From: Phycisphaerales bacterium
GTDB lineage: Bacteria > Planctomycetota > Phycisphaerae > Phycisphaerales > UBA1924
Assembly (NCBI GenBank): GCA_016709445.1
Contig: JADJMV010000019.1
Span: forward strand, 1-64,000
DNA: 64,000 bases
Direction: 5' to 3'
The translations under genes and the position numbers were made by a program. Under the pieces are notes generated by a model. The model did not search any database. It was given only the letters and a program-made list of their open reading frames with translations, and was not told the origin of the DNA. Below, piece after piece: positions 39,980 to 49,268 of this stretch (positions are counted from its first letter, which is position 1; each line of letters opens with the position of its first letter).

Positions 39980-41977
39980 TTACGAGCCCGGGAGGTACTT
40001 TTCCATCCAGTCGTCCTGGCGGAGCACGGCCTCGCGTCCGTGGCGGGCGTGGGCCTCGCTGCGCCGCTGGGCCAGGCGGAAGAGGCGGCCGACGCCCGGG
40101 GTCTCGGAGATCTCCTCGCCTTTGGCGATGCGCCCGACGGCGCGGGCGAGACCCTTGGCTTGCTGGCGCACCAGTTCGTCTTCGAGCGAGACGAAGGTCT
40201 GCGACGAGCCCGGATCGCCCTGGCGGCCGGCGCGTCCGATGAACTGCCGGTCGACCCGCTTGGCGCCGTGCATCTCGGTCAGGATGACGTGCAGCCCGCC
40301 CGCCTCGCGGGCCGCGTGGTCGAGCAGGATGTCGGTGCCCCGGCCGGCCATGTTGGTCGCGACGGTGATCGCGGGCTCCTGGCCTGCGCGGCGACCGTGT
40401 CCCGCGCCGAGGATCAGCTCGGCCTCTTCCTTGTCGTGGAGGGCGTTGAGGACGGTGTGGCCGAGCCCGCGGTTCGAGAGCTTCTCGGCGAGGAACTCGC
40501 TGGCCGCGATGGAGCGCGTGCCCACGAGCACGGGGCGGCCGGCCTTCTGGAGCTCCACGATCGAGTCGACGATCGCGTTCCACTTGGCCTCGGATGTCCG
40601 GAACGCCCGCAGTGGCCACTGCTCGCGGATGAGCGGCCGGTTGGTCGGGATGACCACGACCGGGCGGCTGTAGACCTTCTCCATCTCGCCGGTCGCGTCG
40701 GCGGCGGTGCCGGTCATGCCGCAGAGGAAGGGGTAGGACCGGAAGAACCGCTGGAAGCTCATCCGCGCCAGCGTTTCCCGGTCGGCGGTGACGGTCACGC
40801 TCTCCTTGGCCTCGACCGCCTGGTGCAGGCCGTGCTCCCAGGAGCGGTCGGGGAGGAATCGCCCGGTGTATTCGTCGACAATGACGACACGCCCGTCGAC
40901 GATGTGGTACTGCTGGCCGTGGCGGTAGCAGCATCGCGCGACGAGCGCCTGGCGCACGAGCTCTTCGGCGCGTCGGGTGGCGCGCCAGAGGGGCTCGCCC
41001 CCGGCGGCGAGGTCGTCGAACATCTGCTCGAGTCGGTGCTCTCCGCGGCGTTTGAGGTCGGCGCGGCGCTTGACGTGGTCGATCTTGAAGTCGGGTCCCT
41101 CGTCGAGCTTGTTGGCGAGGGCCGCGGCGGTGCGGTAGACCTCGGACATCTCGTCTTCCTGGCGTGAGCGGGCGATGATGAGCGGGACGACGCCCTCGTC
41201 GATGAGCACGGCGTCGGCCTCGTCGACGAGGCAGGCTTGGAGGCCCGGCACCAGCGGCCCCGAGCCGGTCTGCGTGAGTTGCTGGCGGCCCGCCCAGGCG
41301 CTGACCATCTGGCCCATGCGGATCTGGTCACGGAGATAGTCGGCGGTGATCTGCTTTGGTGTGCCGTAGACGATCTGGCGTGCGTAGACGTCGAACCGGG
41401 CGGCGGAGTCCATCTCCTGCTGGATGGCGCCGACCTGGAGCAGGCAGCGGTTGTAGATCGGGGCGCGGCTCTCGGCGTCGCGTTTGGCGAGGTAGTCGTT
41501 GACGGTGAGCACGTGGAGGTGCTTGTGCTTCCAGGCGATGAGCGGGGCGGCGACCGATCCGGTGAGGGTCTTGCCCTCGCCGGTGAGCATCTCGACAATG
41601 CGTCCGTGGTAGAGCCCGAGGGCCGCCATGAGCTGCACGAGGAATGGTTCCTCGCCGGTGACGCGGCGCGCGACCTCGCGGGTGAGGGCCAGGGCCCGGC
41701 GTACGAGCGCATCGTCCTCTCGCCCCCGCACGAACCGGTCGCGCACCTCGCGGATCTGCTCGTCGAGGGAGGCCTCGGGCAGCGCGCGGATGGAGGGGGC
41801 GAGGGTATCGACGAGCCGGGCCTGCGCCATGAGCCACGAGGGCCGGGCCCGCAGGTTTTTCGCGAGCACGACGCCCTTGTTCGCCAGCGCATCGAGCCCC
41901 TTGGGCACCTCCGGTCGCCGTCGCCGGCTCCGGACCGCCTCGTGGAGTGCGTGGTATCTGGTGAGGGCCTGGGACAT
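39980..41977 (-). CDS. SecA-like ATPase lacking the zinc-binding tail (accessory SecA)
   Basis: A 665-residue SecA paralogue. SecA motifs are intact: Walker A MLTGEGKTL, VLTVNDYLAKRDAE, YGTPKQITADYLRDQIR, the DEAD-type box ACLVDEADAVLIDEG, FLCGMTGTAADATGEME, VLVGTRSIAASEFLAEKL and the closing TNMAGRGTDILL with RAGRQGDPGSSQ. It is about 200 residues shorter than housekeeping SecA and has no C-terminal CxCx8(C/H)C zinc motif, so it resembles accessory SecA2-type motors. It is the last gene of a minus-strand series with the PqqD-M50-HlyD fusion and two HlyD adaptors, suggesting a dedicated export role. The ATG at 41977 follows a tandem repeat; the longer frame is just that repeat translated. Confidence 0.9.
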   Translation of the reverse strand: MSQALTRYHALHEAVRSRRRRPEVPKGLDALANKGVVLAKNLRARPSWLMAQARLVDTLAPSIRALPEASLDEQIREVRDRFVRGREDDALVRRALALTREVARRVTGEEPFLVQLMAALGLYHGRIVEMLTGEGKTLTGSVAAPLIAWKHKHLHVLTVNDYLAKRDAESRAPIYNRCLLQVGAIQQEMDSAARFDVYARQIVYGTPKQITADYLRDQIRMGQMVSAWAGRQQLTQTGSGPLVPGLQACLVDEADAVLIDEGVVPLIIARSRQEDEMSEVYRTAAALANKLDEGPDFKIDHVKRRADLKRRGEHRLEQMFDDLAAGGEPLWRATRRAEELVRQALVARCCYRHGQQYHIVDGRVVIVDEYTGRFLPDRSWEHGLHQAVEAKESVTVTADRETLARMSFQRFFRSYPFLCGMTGTAADATGEMEKVYSRPVVVIPTNRPLIREQWPLRAFRTSEAKWNAIVDSIVELQKAGRPVLVGTRSIAASEFLAEKLSNRGLGHTVLNALHDKEEAELILGAGHGRRAGQEPAITVATNMAGRGTDILLDHAAREAGGLHVILTEMHGAKRVDRQFIGRAGRQGDPGSSQTFVSLEDELVRQQAKGLARAVGRIAKGEEISETPGVGRLFRLAQRRSEAHARHGREAVLRQDDWMEKYLPGS

Positions 41978-41996
41978 GGCGGGGGGGGGGCGGAAA

Positions 41997-42049
41997 GGGA
42001 CAGAGGGACAGAGGGACAAAGGGACGGAGGGACAAAGGGACAAAGGGAG
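41997..42049. repeat. 8-bp tandem repeat, about six copies of GGGACARA
   Basis: Six consecutive octamers (gggacaga, gggacaga, gggacaaa, gggacgga, gggacaaa, gggacaaa) fill the gap between the PqqD-M50 gene and the SecA-like gene, next to a 10-base G run at 41981-41990. The same octamer, on the opposite strand, forms another array at 61650-61721. Confidence 0.85.
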
Positions 42050-42127
42050 AGGTGGACGGGGGACAGGGGGGGGGGCGGGGTCGATTCGATTGGGTTGGGG
42101 TTCTGGGCAGATGTTCCTTGGCTCAGC

Positions 42128-44311
42128 CTAGATATTCACCTTCCCCTGCACCATCTTGTGCAGGCGGTCGAGCCACTGCTCGAGGAGGGGCTTGGCGGGG
42201 AGTGTGAACCTCAGGCTGACGCGTTCGCCCGGCATGCCGAGCCAGCGGTGGGCGGAGAGGTCGGAGGCGGTGTCGGCGAGGCGGAGATACATCTTGAACT
42301 GCGGGTTCTTGGCGATGAGCCCGTCCTTCTGGCTCTGGCTGGTCTGCACCTGTCCGCCGCCCTGGGCGCTGAACGACGCGTGCGGCAGGTTCTTCTGCCC
42401 CGCCTCCTCCATGCGTTCGACCTCGGCCGGGAGCGCATCCTGGACGCGCGAGAACAGCCTGGCCTCGGCCGTGAAGCCGTCGAGGCCCAGTGACATGGGC
42501 CACGCGGCCTCGCGCTGGTCGAGCAGCGCGGTGATCCGGAGGTCGGCGGGGTCCACGACCTGGCAGGCCATATCGCCCTGCTGGACATACTTGCCGACGA
42601 TGTCGGCCGGGTCCTTTCCGACGAGACGCCCGTCGCGGGGGGCGCGGACGACCAGCTCGTCCAGCCGCTCGCTGTAGTAGCTCTCCTGATCGTGGAGGGC
42701 CACGATGCGTTCGCGGGCGATCTGCGCCTGCGCGGCCTGGGCCTTGCCCATGGCCCGCTGCTCGAGGGCCTGGGCCTCGTGGATCTGGGCGCGGATCTGC
42801 TCGAGCTTGGAGACGATCTGGTCGTTCGAGCAGGTCAGGATCGGATCGCCCTTGCGCACGATGTCGCCGCTGCGGACGTGTGCCGCCTCGACGAACCCGG
42901 CGGTGCCGAAGAAGACGCCCGTATCCTGCTCGCTCTCGATCACACCGGTGGCGCGCCGGTGGTCATCGAAGGGGACCAGGCCGATCAGCCCGAGCCCGAG
43001 TGCGATGGACACGAGGCTGGTGGCCACGACGCGCCCGCGGCAATCGGCGATGTTGGAGCCGGTGGCAAGCCAGTGGATGAACTTGCCGACGGGCAGGATG
43101 AACCACATGCCGGCGGTCCAGACCGCGAGCACGAGCCCCAGGGCGAACAAGCGCCCCATGACGCTGAGGGTGATCGAAACGAAGAGGAAGACGCGGTAGA
43201 TCATCGCGCCGGCGCCGTAGGCGATCAGGATGCCGGCCTCGGCTCGCGAGGAGGTGGGCGGGGTCTCGTTCTTGAGGCGGAAGACGTGGACCTTCCAGAG
43301 ATACTGGAGCATCTTCATCGAGCGCTGCATGAGGTTGGGCACCTCGAGCAGGTCGGAGAGGATGAAGTAGCCGTCGAACCGCATCAGCGGGTTGGCGTTG
43401 AAGATCACGGTGCTGACGCTCGCGGTGAACATCGCGTTGTAGGCGACCTGGCGCGCGAGCGAGCCGTCCGGCGTGCTCTTCCAGACGAGGGCGGCGATGC
43501 CGGCGACGAAGAGCTCGAAGATCATGCCGCCGGCGCCCACGGCCATCCGCTTCCACTTGCTGGGGAGGGCCCAGGCGGTCGAGGCGTCGACGTAGGGGGC
43601 GGGGAAGAGCACGAGGAGCATGAACCCGAACTCGGGCACCTGCCCCCCGAACCGCTTGCAGATGACGCCGTGCCCGGTCTCGTGGATGGCCTTGGTGACG
43701 ATGAAGACCACGATCAGCCAGCCCCAGTTGGCCGGCGCCATGGCCGAATCGACGCCGTTCTTGAGCGCCTCCCATTCCGGGATGACCTGCATGAAGCAGA
43801 AGGTGACGAAGGCGAGCCAGGCCAGGAAGCCCCATCGGTTCAGGAGCGGGCGTAGGATCGGCTCGATCCAGGCGAGGTAGCGGTCCGGGTTGAACACCCG
43901 GATCTTGAAGTACATGATGCCGATGGCCTGCTGGGCGGCCTTGGCCTTGGTGCGTTCGCGCCCTCGCCGGAGCAACTGCTCGGTCTCGGGGGCCACGTCG
44001 GCCGAGAGCAGGTTCGAGTTGTAGAGCTGGCTGATGAGCTGGATGGCCTCGCCCTGGGTGGGGGCCGCGTCGCCGTGCCGCTCGAGGACGATCTTCCAGA
44101 TCTCCTCGACGGTCCGCAGCCCGTCGAAGAGCCCGACAAACTCGTGGGCGATGGGATTGAGGCGGTAGAACTGGTTGCTCGAGGGGTCGCGGACGACGTG
44201 CCAGCGGCGGCCGCGATAGAACTGGCGCGTGATCTGCACGTGCGGGCGCAGGCGCGCCTTCATCGTGCGGACGCGGTGCCAGAATGGGGAGAATGTGGGG
44301 CGTTCGGCCAA
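42128..44311 (-). CDS. PqqD-like / M50 site-2-type peptidase / HlyD-like fusion
   Basis: A 727-residue membrane protein with three parts. Residues about 17-105 match a PqqD-like domain (HVVRDPSSNQFYRLNPIAHE, DGLRTVEEIWKIV, APTQGEAIQLISQLYN), the fold that binds leader peptides in RiPP pathways. Residues about 165-440 are polytopic and contain the M50 metalloprotease motif HETGH (210-214) and the distal NANPLMRFDGYF. Residues about 455-650 form a membrane-fusion (HlyD) barrel and coiled coil (SGDIVRKGDPILTCSNDQIV). The start is a TTG at 44311 with GAGGA seven bases upstream; an ATG at 44263 is the alternative. It lies between the GAF-HlyD and SecA-like genes. Its substrate is unknown. Confidence 0.85.
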   Translation of the reverse strand: MAERPTFSPFWHRVRTMKARLRPHVQITRQFYRGRRWHVVRDPSSNQFYRLNPIAHEFVGLFDGLRTVEEIWKIVLERHGDAAPTQGEAIQLISQLYNSNLLSADVAPETEQLLRRGRERTKAKAAQQAIGIMYFKIRVFNPDRYLAWIEPILRPLLNRWGFLAWLAFVTFCFMQVIPEWEALKNGVDSAMAPANWGWLIVVFIVTKAIHETGHGVICKRFGGQVPEFGFMLLVLFPAPYVDASTAWALPSKWKRMAVGAGGMIFELFVAGIAALVWKSTPDGSLARQVAYNAMFTASVSTVIFNANPLMRFDGYFILSDLLEVPNLMQRSMKMLQYLWKVHVFRLKNETPPTSSRAEAGILIAYGAGAMIYRVFLFVSITLSVMGRLFALGLVLAVWTAGMWFILPVGKFIHWLATGSNIADCRGRVVATSLVSIALGLGLIGLVPFDDHRRATGVIESEQDTGVFFGTAGFVEAAHVRSGDIVRKGDPILTCSNDQIVSKLEQIRAQIHEAQALEQRAMGKAQAAQAQIARERIVALHDQESYYSERLDELVVRAPRDGRLVGKDPADIVGKYVQQGDMACQVVDPADLRITALLDQREAAWPMSLGLDGFTAEARLFSRVQDALPAEVERMEEAGQKNLPHASFSAQGGGQVQTSQSQKDGLIAKNPQFKMYLRLADTASDLSAHRWLGMPGERVSLRFTLPAKPLLEQWLDRLHKMVQGKVNI

Positions 44312-44413
44312 GGTCTGTCCTCAAGGGGCCGCATGGCCGTTGCGCCGTGGGGCCAAGCCGTCGTTCGGAATGCGTCCGGCGCTACCACTTCGTCCGGCGC
44401 TTCGGGCGGTTCG

Positions 44414-46411
44414 TCACCACCACAGCCACAGCCTCAGGGTGTCGCGGATGCGGCGGGTGCCGATGTCCAGCAGGCTGCGCTTGCCGGTGTTGAATTTGGC
44501 GAGTCCTTCCATGCCCGGCCTCATCCAGCCGGCGGCCTTGGTCAGCTTGGCGCGGACCTCGAAGGCGTTCCGGCGGTCCTCGTCGGGGTTGGCCTGCGGG
44601 ACGATCCGCTCGACGGCGAAGGGGAATCGCTGACCGGGGAAGGCCTTGGTCGCCAGGTCGCCCGTGGTCGGGTGGTCGGGGTCGCTGGAGATGAGGGCCA
44701 CATCCTTGTCGCTGACCCTGGCCACCATCACCATCCTGTCGACCGGCGCGACCATGAACAGGGCCTGCCCCAGCTTCACCGACGCGCCGATCATTTCCTT
44801 GAGGTCGCCCTCGATGATCGTGCCGGAGATGGGCGAGCGGATGACGGCCTTCTCGATCAGGAGGTCGAAGAGATCGATCTTGGATTGGTACTGCTCGATC
44901 TGGGCCGAGGTCTGGGAGTATTCATCGAGCTTGCCCGCAGTCAGGGCGGCGTCGGCCTTCTTGGTCGCCTCGGCGAGCTGGTTGACGGCCTCGAGCCGCT
45001 GGAGCTTCAGCTCGGTCGTGTCGAGCTCGGCGAGGACCTGCCCCGCCTCCACGGGCTCGCCGGACTCGATGCCCTCGGGCACGCTCGCGATGATCCCGTC
45101 GAAGGGCACGCTGATCGTCCGCTGCTCCTCGGCGCGCAGGGTCACCGGCGCCTCGATGCGGTACTCGACGTGCACCAGCGTGACCGCCAACGCCACGGCC
45201 ACGACGGCGACGCCCGCGAGCTTCCACACCGTGTGCTTGGTGCCGACCAGCCATGCGCCGGCCTCGAGCGTCGCGTCCCAGCTGCGCAGGGCGACATTCC
45301 GGTCGTCGCTCCGCCGCAGGGCGAGGACGGGCGCGATGAGGTCCATCGTGCTCTGGAGCAACTCGAGCATTGCCAGGTCGATCCGGCCTTCGCCGGTCGA
45401 CTCGACGGTGACGACGCCGACCACATCCTCATCGACCCGGAGCGGGAGGGAGGCGATCTTCAGCTTGGCATCGGCGGTTGCCAGCTCGCGGTGGGCGTGG
45501 GTGATCGCCTGCGCCAGCAGCACGTCGGCGTCCTCGCCCGGCTGGGACGCCCGCTCCGGAGGCTGGGGGTAGAGCACCGGCTGGTCCTGGTCGAAGCACT
45601 CATCCATCGCGGCCTCGAGCTTCTGCACCATCGCCATGCGGCGATCGATAAGCTCGGTGTCGCTGATGGCGACGGTCTTGACCGTGGCGCCCTCGCCCTT
45701 GCGCCCGATCCCCTTGGCCCAACCCAACGCCACGCGGTCGGCCCCGAGCTGGCGTGAGAGGTCGTTGACCAATTGGAGGCCCGCACCCTTGAAGTTCGGG
45801 GCGGTATTGATCGAGGCGATCAGGCGCGTCGCCAGGTCGAGGGCGATGCTGGAGGCCCGCGTGCGCCGGAGCAACTGGTTGGCGGCGTGGCCATGCGTGT
45901 AGCCGCACATCAGCTCCACGAGAGCGGCCGTCGTCTGCAGCGCCTGCTGCGAGCGTTGGTCGAGGAGCAGCGTCACGACGTGGCGGACGCCGGCGGGGGA
46001 CTCGGTCCCGGCCGAGAGCGGGGCCGCGATGAGGTATCCCTTGTGGCTCGACTCGTAGAAGGGGGTTTCGTCCTCGAGCCCGAAGACCGCAACCTTGGCG
46101 CCGATGGCGGCTTCACGCACCGCGGCCTTGCATTCCCGGGCCCGATCAACCTGCGTGTCGGCCACCGGCTGGCCCGATCGCTCCTGGTCGGGCAGCATGG
46201 GCCAGACCGCCAGAGCCCTCGGCTCGACCTCCGCGCCGGCGTCGTCGTCGGTGACGCCGGCGGCGAAGAGGACGGCTTGCCTCGCCCCGGCCGCCTGGGC
46301 GAGCACGGCGAGCAGCCGCATGAGAAAGGCGCGGTCGTCCGGCGCGGGGTTGGTGAGTTCCGCGACGACACGCTGCCACCCCGGCGCCCGGAGCTTGGAA
46401 AGGTCGATCAC
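44414..46411 (-). CDS. HlyD-family adaptor with N-terminal GAF-like domains
   Basis: A 665-residue protein. The N-terminal half is cytoplasmic, with two GAF-like sensor regions at about residues 25-165 and 190-345 (for example ASLPLRVDEDVVGVVTVEST). One transmembrane helix (LAGVAVVAVALAVTLVHVEY) leads to a periplasmic HlyD-type membrane-fusion part. This contains ITVRAEEQ-like APVTLRAEEQRTISVPFDG, SGEPVEAGQVLAELDTTELK, a coiled coil and VIRSPISGTIIEGDLKEMIG. GAF plus HlyD proteins accompany PqqD-M50 proteins in other bacteria, as far as I know. The GTG at 46411 overlaps the preceding stop (GTGA), so it is translationally coupled to the first adaptor. Confidence 0.85.
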   Translation of the reverse strand: MIDLSKLRAPGWQRVVAELTNPAPDDRAFLMRLLAVLAQAAGARQAVLFAAGVTDDDAGAEVEPRALAVWPMLPDQERSGQPVADTQVDRARECKAAVREAAIGAKVAVFGLEDETPFYESSHKGYLIAAPLSAGTESPAGVRHVVTLLLDQRSQQALQTTAALVELMCGYTHGHAANQLLRRTRASSIALDLATRLIASINTAPNFKGAGLQLVNDLSRQLGADRVALGWAKGIGRKGEGATVKTVAISDTELIDRRMAMVQKLEAAMDECFDQDQPVLYPQPPERASQPGEDADVLLAQAITHAHRELATADAKLKIASLPLRVDEDVVGVVTVESTGEGRIDLAMLELLQSTMDLIAPVLALRRSDDRNVALRSWDATLEAGAWLVGTKHTVWKLAGVAVVAVALAVTLVHVEYRIEAPVTLRAEEQRTISVPFDGIIASVPEGIESGEPVEAGQVLAELDTTELKLQRLEAVNQLAEATKKADAALTAGKLDEYSQTSAQIEQYQSKIDLFDLLIEKAVIRSPISGTIIEGDLKEMIGASVKLGQALFMVAPVDRMVMVARVSDKDVALISSDPDHPTTGDLATKAFPGQRFPFAVERIVPQANPDEDRRNAFEVRAKLTKAAGWMRPGMEGLAKFNTGKRSLLDIGTRRIRDTLRLWLWW

Positions 46412-47349
46412 CGCTGCGCCTCCGCCGTCTTCACTGGCTTGGACGGGTCCACGATCTGGTCGCTCCACTCGGCGGAGGGCTCGCTGAACCGCACCCAGCA
46501 GTTCACACCCGGGACCACTCCGACCTTGTTGGCCATCTCCACGCGGATGCGGCGTGTGCCGCTCGAGGCGTCGGCCGTCGGCGCAACCTCGATGACCTTT
46601 CCAGTAAAGACGCGCCTGGCCACATCTTCCTGCAGCAGAATCCAGGCCGGCGAGCCCACCTCGAGGCCGGCCGAGATCGCCAGCGCGGTGGGCGCCGGCA
46701 CGTCGATCCAGATCGGGTCGACAGCCACGACGCGGACGACCGGCTCACCCTCGCGAACCGACTGCCCCTGGTCGACCTGCACCACGTCGACCACCCCGTC
46801 GAAGGGGGCCCGGAGGCTCAACTTCTGGACCCGCGCCTCGGCCTTGGAGGCCTGCAAGTCGCTGAGCACCTGGTTGAGCACGGCGAGGTCGACGTCGATC
46901 CTGGCCGTCTCCATGGCCACCCTGGCCCGGTCCTTCTCGAGTTCGCTCCCCGCGCCACGGTCGGAGGCGTCCATTTGCCGCTGGTATTCGACCTCCGCGA
47001 GCTGCGCCTGGGCCTTGGCCCGCTCGACCGGCAGGGTGGTCTCCGCCCGAGCCCGCTGGAACTTGGCCTCGGCCACGTCCTCGCTGTCGTCGCCCCGAAC
47101 CAGCAGGTCCCCCGCCTTCACCCGCTGCCCGCCCTTGGCGAGCACTTGCTCGACGCTTGTCGAGAGTGTGAAGCCCATGACGGCATCCTGACTCGGCTTG
47201 GCAATCGCCTTCTCGCCCCCAAAGGAGACCCACCAGCCCGGCGAGTTCGACTCCGGCTGCGCTCCTCGCGCCGGCCCCAGGCCCGTGAGAGCCCCCAGCC
47301 CGGCCCCGAGGAGGACGAGCACGCCGATCGACCGCCCCACGTGACGCAT
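46408..47349 (-). CDS. HlyD-family periplasmic adaptor
   Basis: A 313-residue secreted adaptor (membrane-fusion protein). It starts with a signal peptide (MRHVGRSIGVLVLLGAGLGA, then LTGLGPARGA). A first lipoyl-like half (GGQRVKAGDLLVRGDDSEDV), a coiled-coil hairpin (RARAETTLPVERAKAQAQLA), and the second half (LSLRAPFDGVVDVVQVDQGQ) follow, then the barrel with GKVIEVAPTADASSGTRRIRVEM. Such adaptors link an inner-membrane pump to an outer-membrane channel. No pump or TolC-like channel is adjacent, only the PqqD-M50 and SecA-like proteins. The ATG at 47349 has the ribosome binding site aaggaa; an upstream TTG at 47370 is possible. Confidence 0.88.
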   Translation of the reverse strand: MRHVGRSIGVLVLLGAGLGALTGLGPARGAQPESNSPGWWVSFGGEKAIAKPSQDAVMGFTLSTSVEQVLAKGGQRVKAGDLLVRGDDSEDVAEAKFQRARAETTLPVERAKAQAQLAEVEYQRQMDASDRGAGSELEKDRARVAMETARIDVDLAVLNQVLSDLQASKAEARVQKLSLRAPFDGVVDVVQVDQGQSVREGEPVVRVVAVDPIWIDVPAPTALAISAGLEVGSPAWILLQEDVARRVFTGKVIEVAPTADASSGTRRIRVEMANKVGVVPGVNCWVRFSEPSAEWSDQIVDPSKPVKTAEAQR

Positions 47350-47620
47350 GGTCCGTTCCTTCATATCCAAAGTATAGAAAGCCGTTCGGACACCCCCGCT
47401 CGGGTGGCGTCCTCCCCGCCGGGCCCCCCACCGGGTGCCATTCGGGGCCGGCCGCGGGTCTCCCGCGTGCGGGGGCGGGTCGCTCGCCGGCGAGCAACCA
47501 TACGCACCCCTCGACCCCGGGTTGCGGCCACCTCCCTATCGTTGCCGGTGGTCCTCGTGTCCGGCGCACCCGCCGGACCGACCACAGGCCAACCGAAGGC
47601 CTCACAACGAGGAGACTCCC

Positions 47621-48784
47621 GTGAGCACCGCCACCGCCTCCACGCTCGCCCTCCGGGGCGGCACGCCCGTCTCGGCCACCCCCGTCCCCTTCATGAAGCC
47701 CCAACTCCACGAGGAGGACATCCAGGCGGCCATCGTGGTTCTCCGGTCTGGCATGCTCCGGGCCTCCAAGAAGTGTGCCGAACTCGAGGAGCGGTTTGCC
47801 GCACTCACCGACGCCCGCCACGGCCTGACCTGCGCCAATGGCACCACGGCGCTGCAGCTCGCGTACGGGGCCCTCTTTGAGCCGGGCGACGAGATCCTCG
47901 TGCCGGCCTGGACATACATCGCGACGGTGAGCATGGTGGTGGCCGCGGGATGCGTGCCGGTGTTTGTGGACTGCCTGGAGGACACCTTCCAGATGGATCC
48001 GGCGGACGCGGCGCGGAAGGTCACGGCGAAGACGCGGGGGATCGCGGCGACCCACCTCTATGGCTGCCCGGTCGATATCGATGCGTTCGAGGCATTGGCC
48101 AAGAAGCACAAGCTCCGCGTGGTGTACGACGCGGCGCAGAGCCACCTGGCCCGGTTTGGTGGCAGTGGGATCGGCGCGTACGGCGACATCGTGACCTACT
48201 CGTTCTACGCCACCAAGAACCTGGGCACCGGCGAGGGCGGCCTGGTCACGTGCAACGATGACACGCTCAACCGCGACCTGGGGCTGCTCCGCTCGCACGG
48301 CGAGACCGACAAGTATCTCCACGAGCGGATCGGGTTCAACTACCGGATGAACGACATCACCGGCGCGATCGGCTGCTCGAGGCTCGACCGGCTCGAGGCG
48401 GAGACCAAGGCCCGGCAGGCCGCGGCCGCCCGCTTCGACGAGATCGTCGGCGCGATCGACGGTCTCACGCCCCCGGCCGTGACCCCGAAGGGCGAGGCGG
48501 TGTGGCACCTCTACACGGTGAAGTTCGACACGGATCGATTCACCTGCACCCGCGACGAGTTCTGCGACGCGCTCAAGGCCGAGGGCGTGCCGACGGCGGT
48601 GCACTACCCCCGGGCGACGGTCGACCAGCCGGCGCTCTCGAAGTGGAACAGGCACAACACCCCGATCGCCAGCTCGCTCTCGGCGCGGGTGTTCAGCTTG
48701 CCGATGCACCACGGGCTCACGGAGGAGCACTTCCGCACGATCGCCGATGCGCTCGAGAAGGTGGCTGGGGCGTACCGGGCCTGA
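47621..48784 (+). CDS. DegT/DnrJ/EryC1/StrS-type aminotransferase
   Basis: A 387-residue PLP enzyme of the sugar aminotransferase family, which installs amino groups on keto-sugars for polysaccharides or antibiotics. The signatures are LTCANGTTALQLAYGALFEP, GDEILVPAWTYIATVSMVVA, VVYDAAQSHLARFGG, and the PLP lysine in YSFYATKNLGTGEGGLV. The C-terminal part includes FNYRMNDITGAIGCSRLDRL. The GTG at 47621 follows a clear gaggag ribosome binding site seven bases upstream. It is divergent from the HlyD adaptor. Enzymes of this group sit in surface-sugar pathways, consistent with the nearby manA and fucose genes, although they are not in one operon. Confidence 0.92.
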   Translation: MSTATASTLALRGGTPVSATPVPFMKPQLHEEDIQAAIVVLRSGMLRASKKCAELEERFAALTDARHGLTCANGTTALQLAYGALFEPGDEILVPAWTYIATVSMVVAAGCVPVFVDCLEDTFQMDPADAARKVTAKTRGIAATHLYGCPVDIDAFEALAKKHKLRVVYDAAQSHLARFGGSGIGAYGDIVTYSFYATKNLGTGEGGLVTCNDDTLNRDLGLLRSHGETDKYLHERIGFNYRMNDITGAIGCSRLDRLEAETKARQAAAARFDEIVGAIDGLTPPAVTPKGEAVWHLYTVKFDTDRFTCTRDEFCDALKAEGVPTAVHYPRATVDQPALSKWNRHNTPIASSLSARVFSLPMHHGLTEEHFRTIADALEKVAGAYRA

Positions 48785-48806
48785 GCCGGGGTGTTGGACG
48801 GGACGC

Positions 48807-49235
48807 TCAGCGGGGCGGGCGTTGGAGGGCGGGCTTGCGGGCCTTGCGCCGGATCCAGTTCATCGCCAGCATCACCCGCTCACGCCTCGCGATCGCCAGT
48901 TCCAGCCGACGCTTGCCGGGAAACTCGACGAGGATCAGCCCGGCCACGATGGTGAGGAGCCCCTGCCCGGGCAACGCCAGCAGGGCCACGCCGAGGACCA
49001 ACAGCGCCGCGCCGAGCACGTTCTTGGCGATGCGGAACGTCCATCGCAGCGCCGGATGGGCCCGGACGAACCTCGCGGGGGGTCGTCGCCGGGCGGCGAA
49101 GTAGTCCTCGGGCAGCCCGGCGATCACGAGGGGGAAGGCCAGCACCGCGACGGCCGCCGTACACACCGAGGCCGCCACGATCATCCACGCCAGGGTCTGG
49201 TGCGCCCCGAGCCATGTCGCGAGGCCTTCGAGCAT
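48807..49235 (-). CDS. Small membrane protein, PGPGW-like
   Basis: A 142-residue protein with three or four helices, including LAWMIVAASVCTAAVAVLAF and NVLGAALLVLGVALLALPGQ followed by GLLTIVAGLILVEFPGKRRL. The LPGQGLLTI signature matches the small PGPGW transmembrane family, whose function is unknown. The C-terminus is strongly basic. The gene faces the aminotransferase gene with a 22-base gap. The ATG at 49235 is the first start of the frame and fits the first helix. Confidence 0.75.
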   Translation of the reverse strand: MLEGLATWLGAHQTLAWMIVAASVCTAAVAVLAFPLVIAGLPEDYFAARRRPPARFVRAHPALRWTFRIAKNVLGAALLVLGVALLALPGQGLLTIVAGLILVEFPGKRRLELAIARRERVMLAMNWIRRKARKPALQRPPR

Positions 49236-49268
49236 GGCAGAGCGTAGTGGGCGGCGGGGGGCGGCGGT

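Noticed and set aside
41978..42043. A longer N-terminus of the SecA-like protein made of Leu-Cys-Pro-Ser repeats.
   Set aside because: It is only the translated 8-bp tandem repeat; the normal SecA start is the ATG at 41977.
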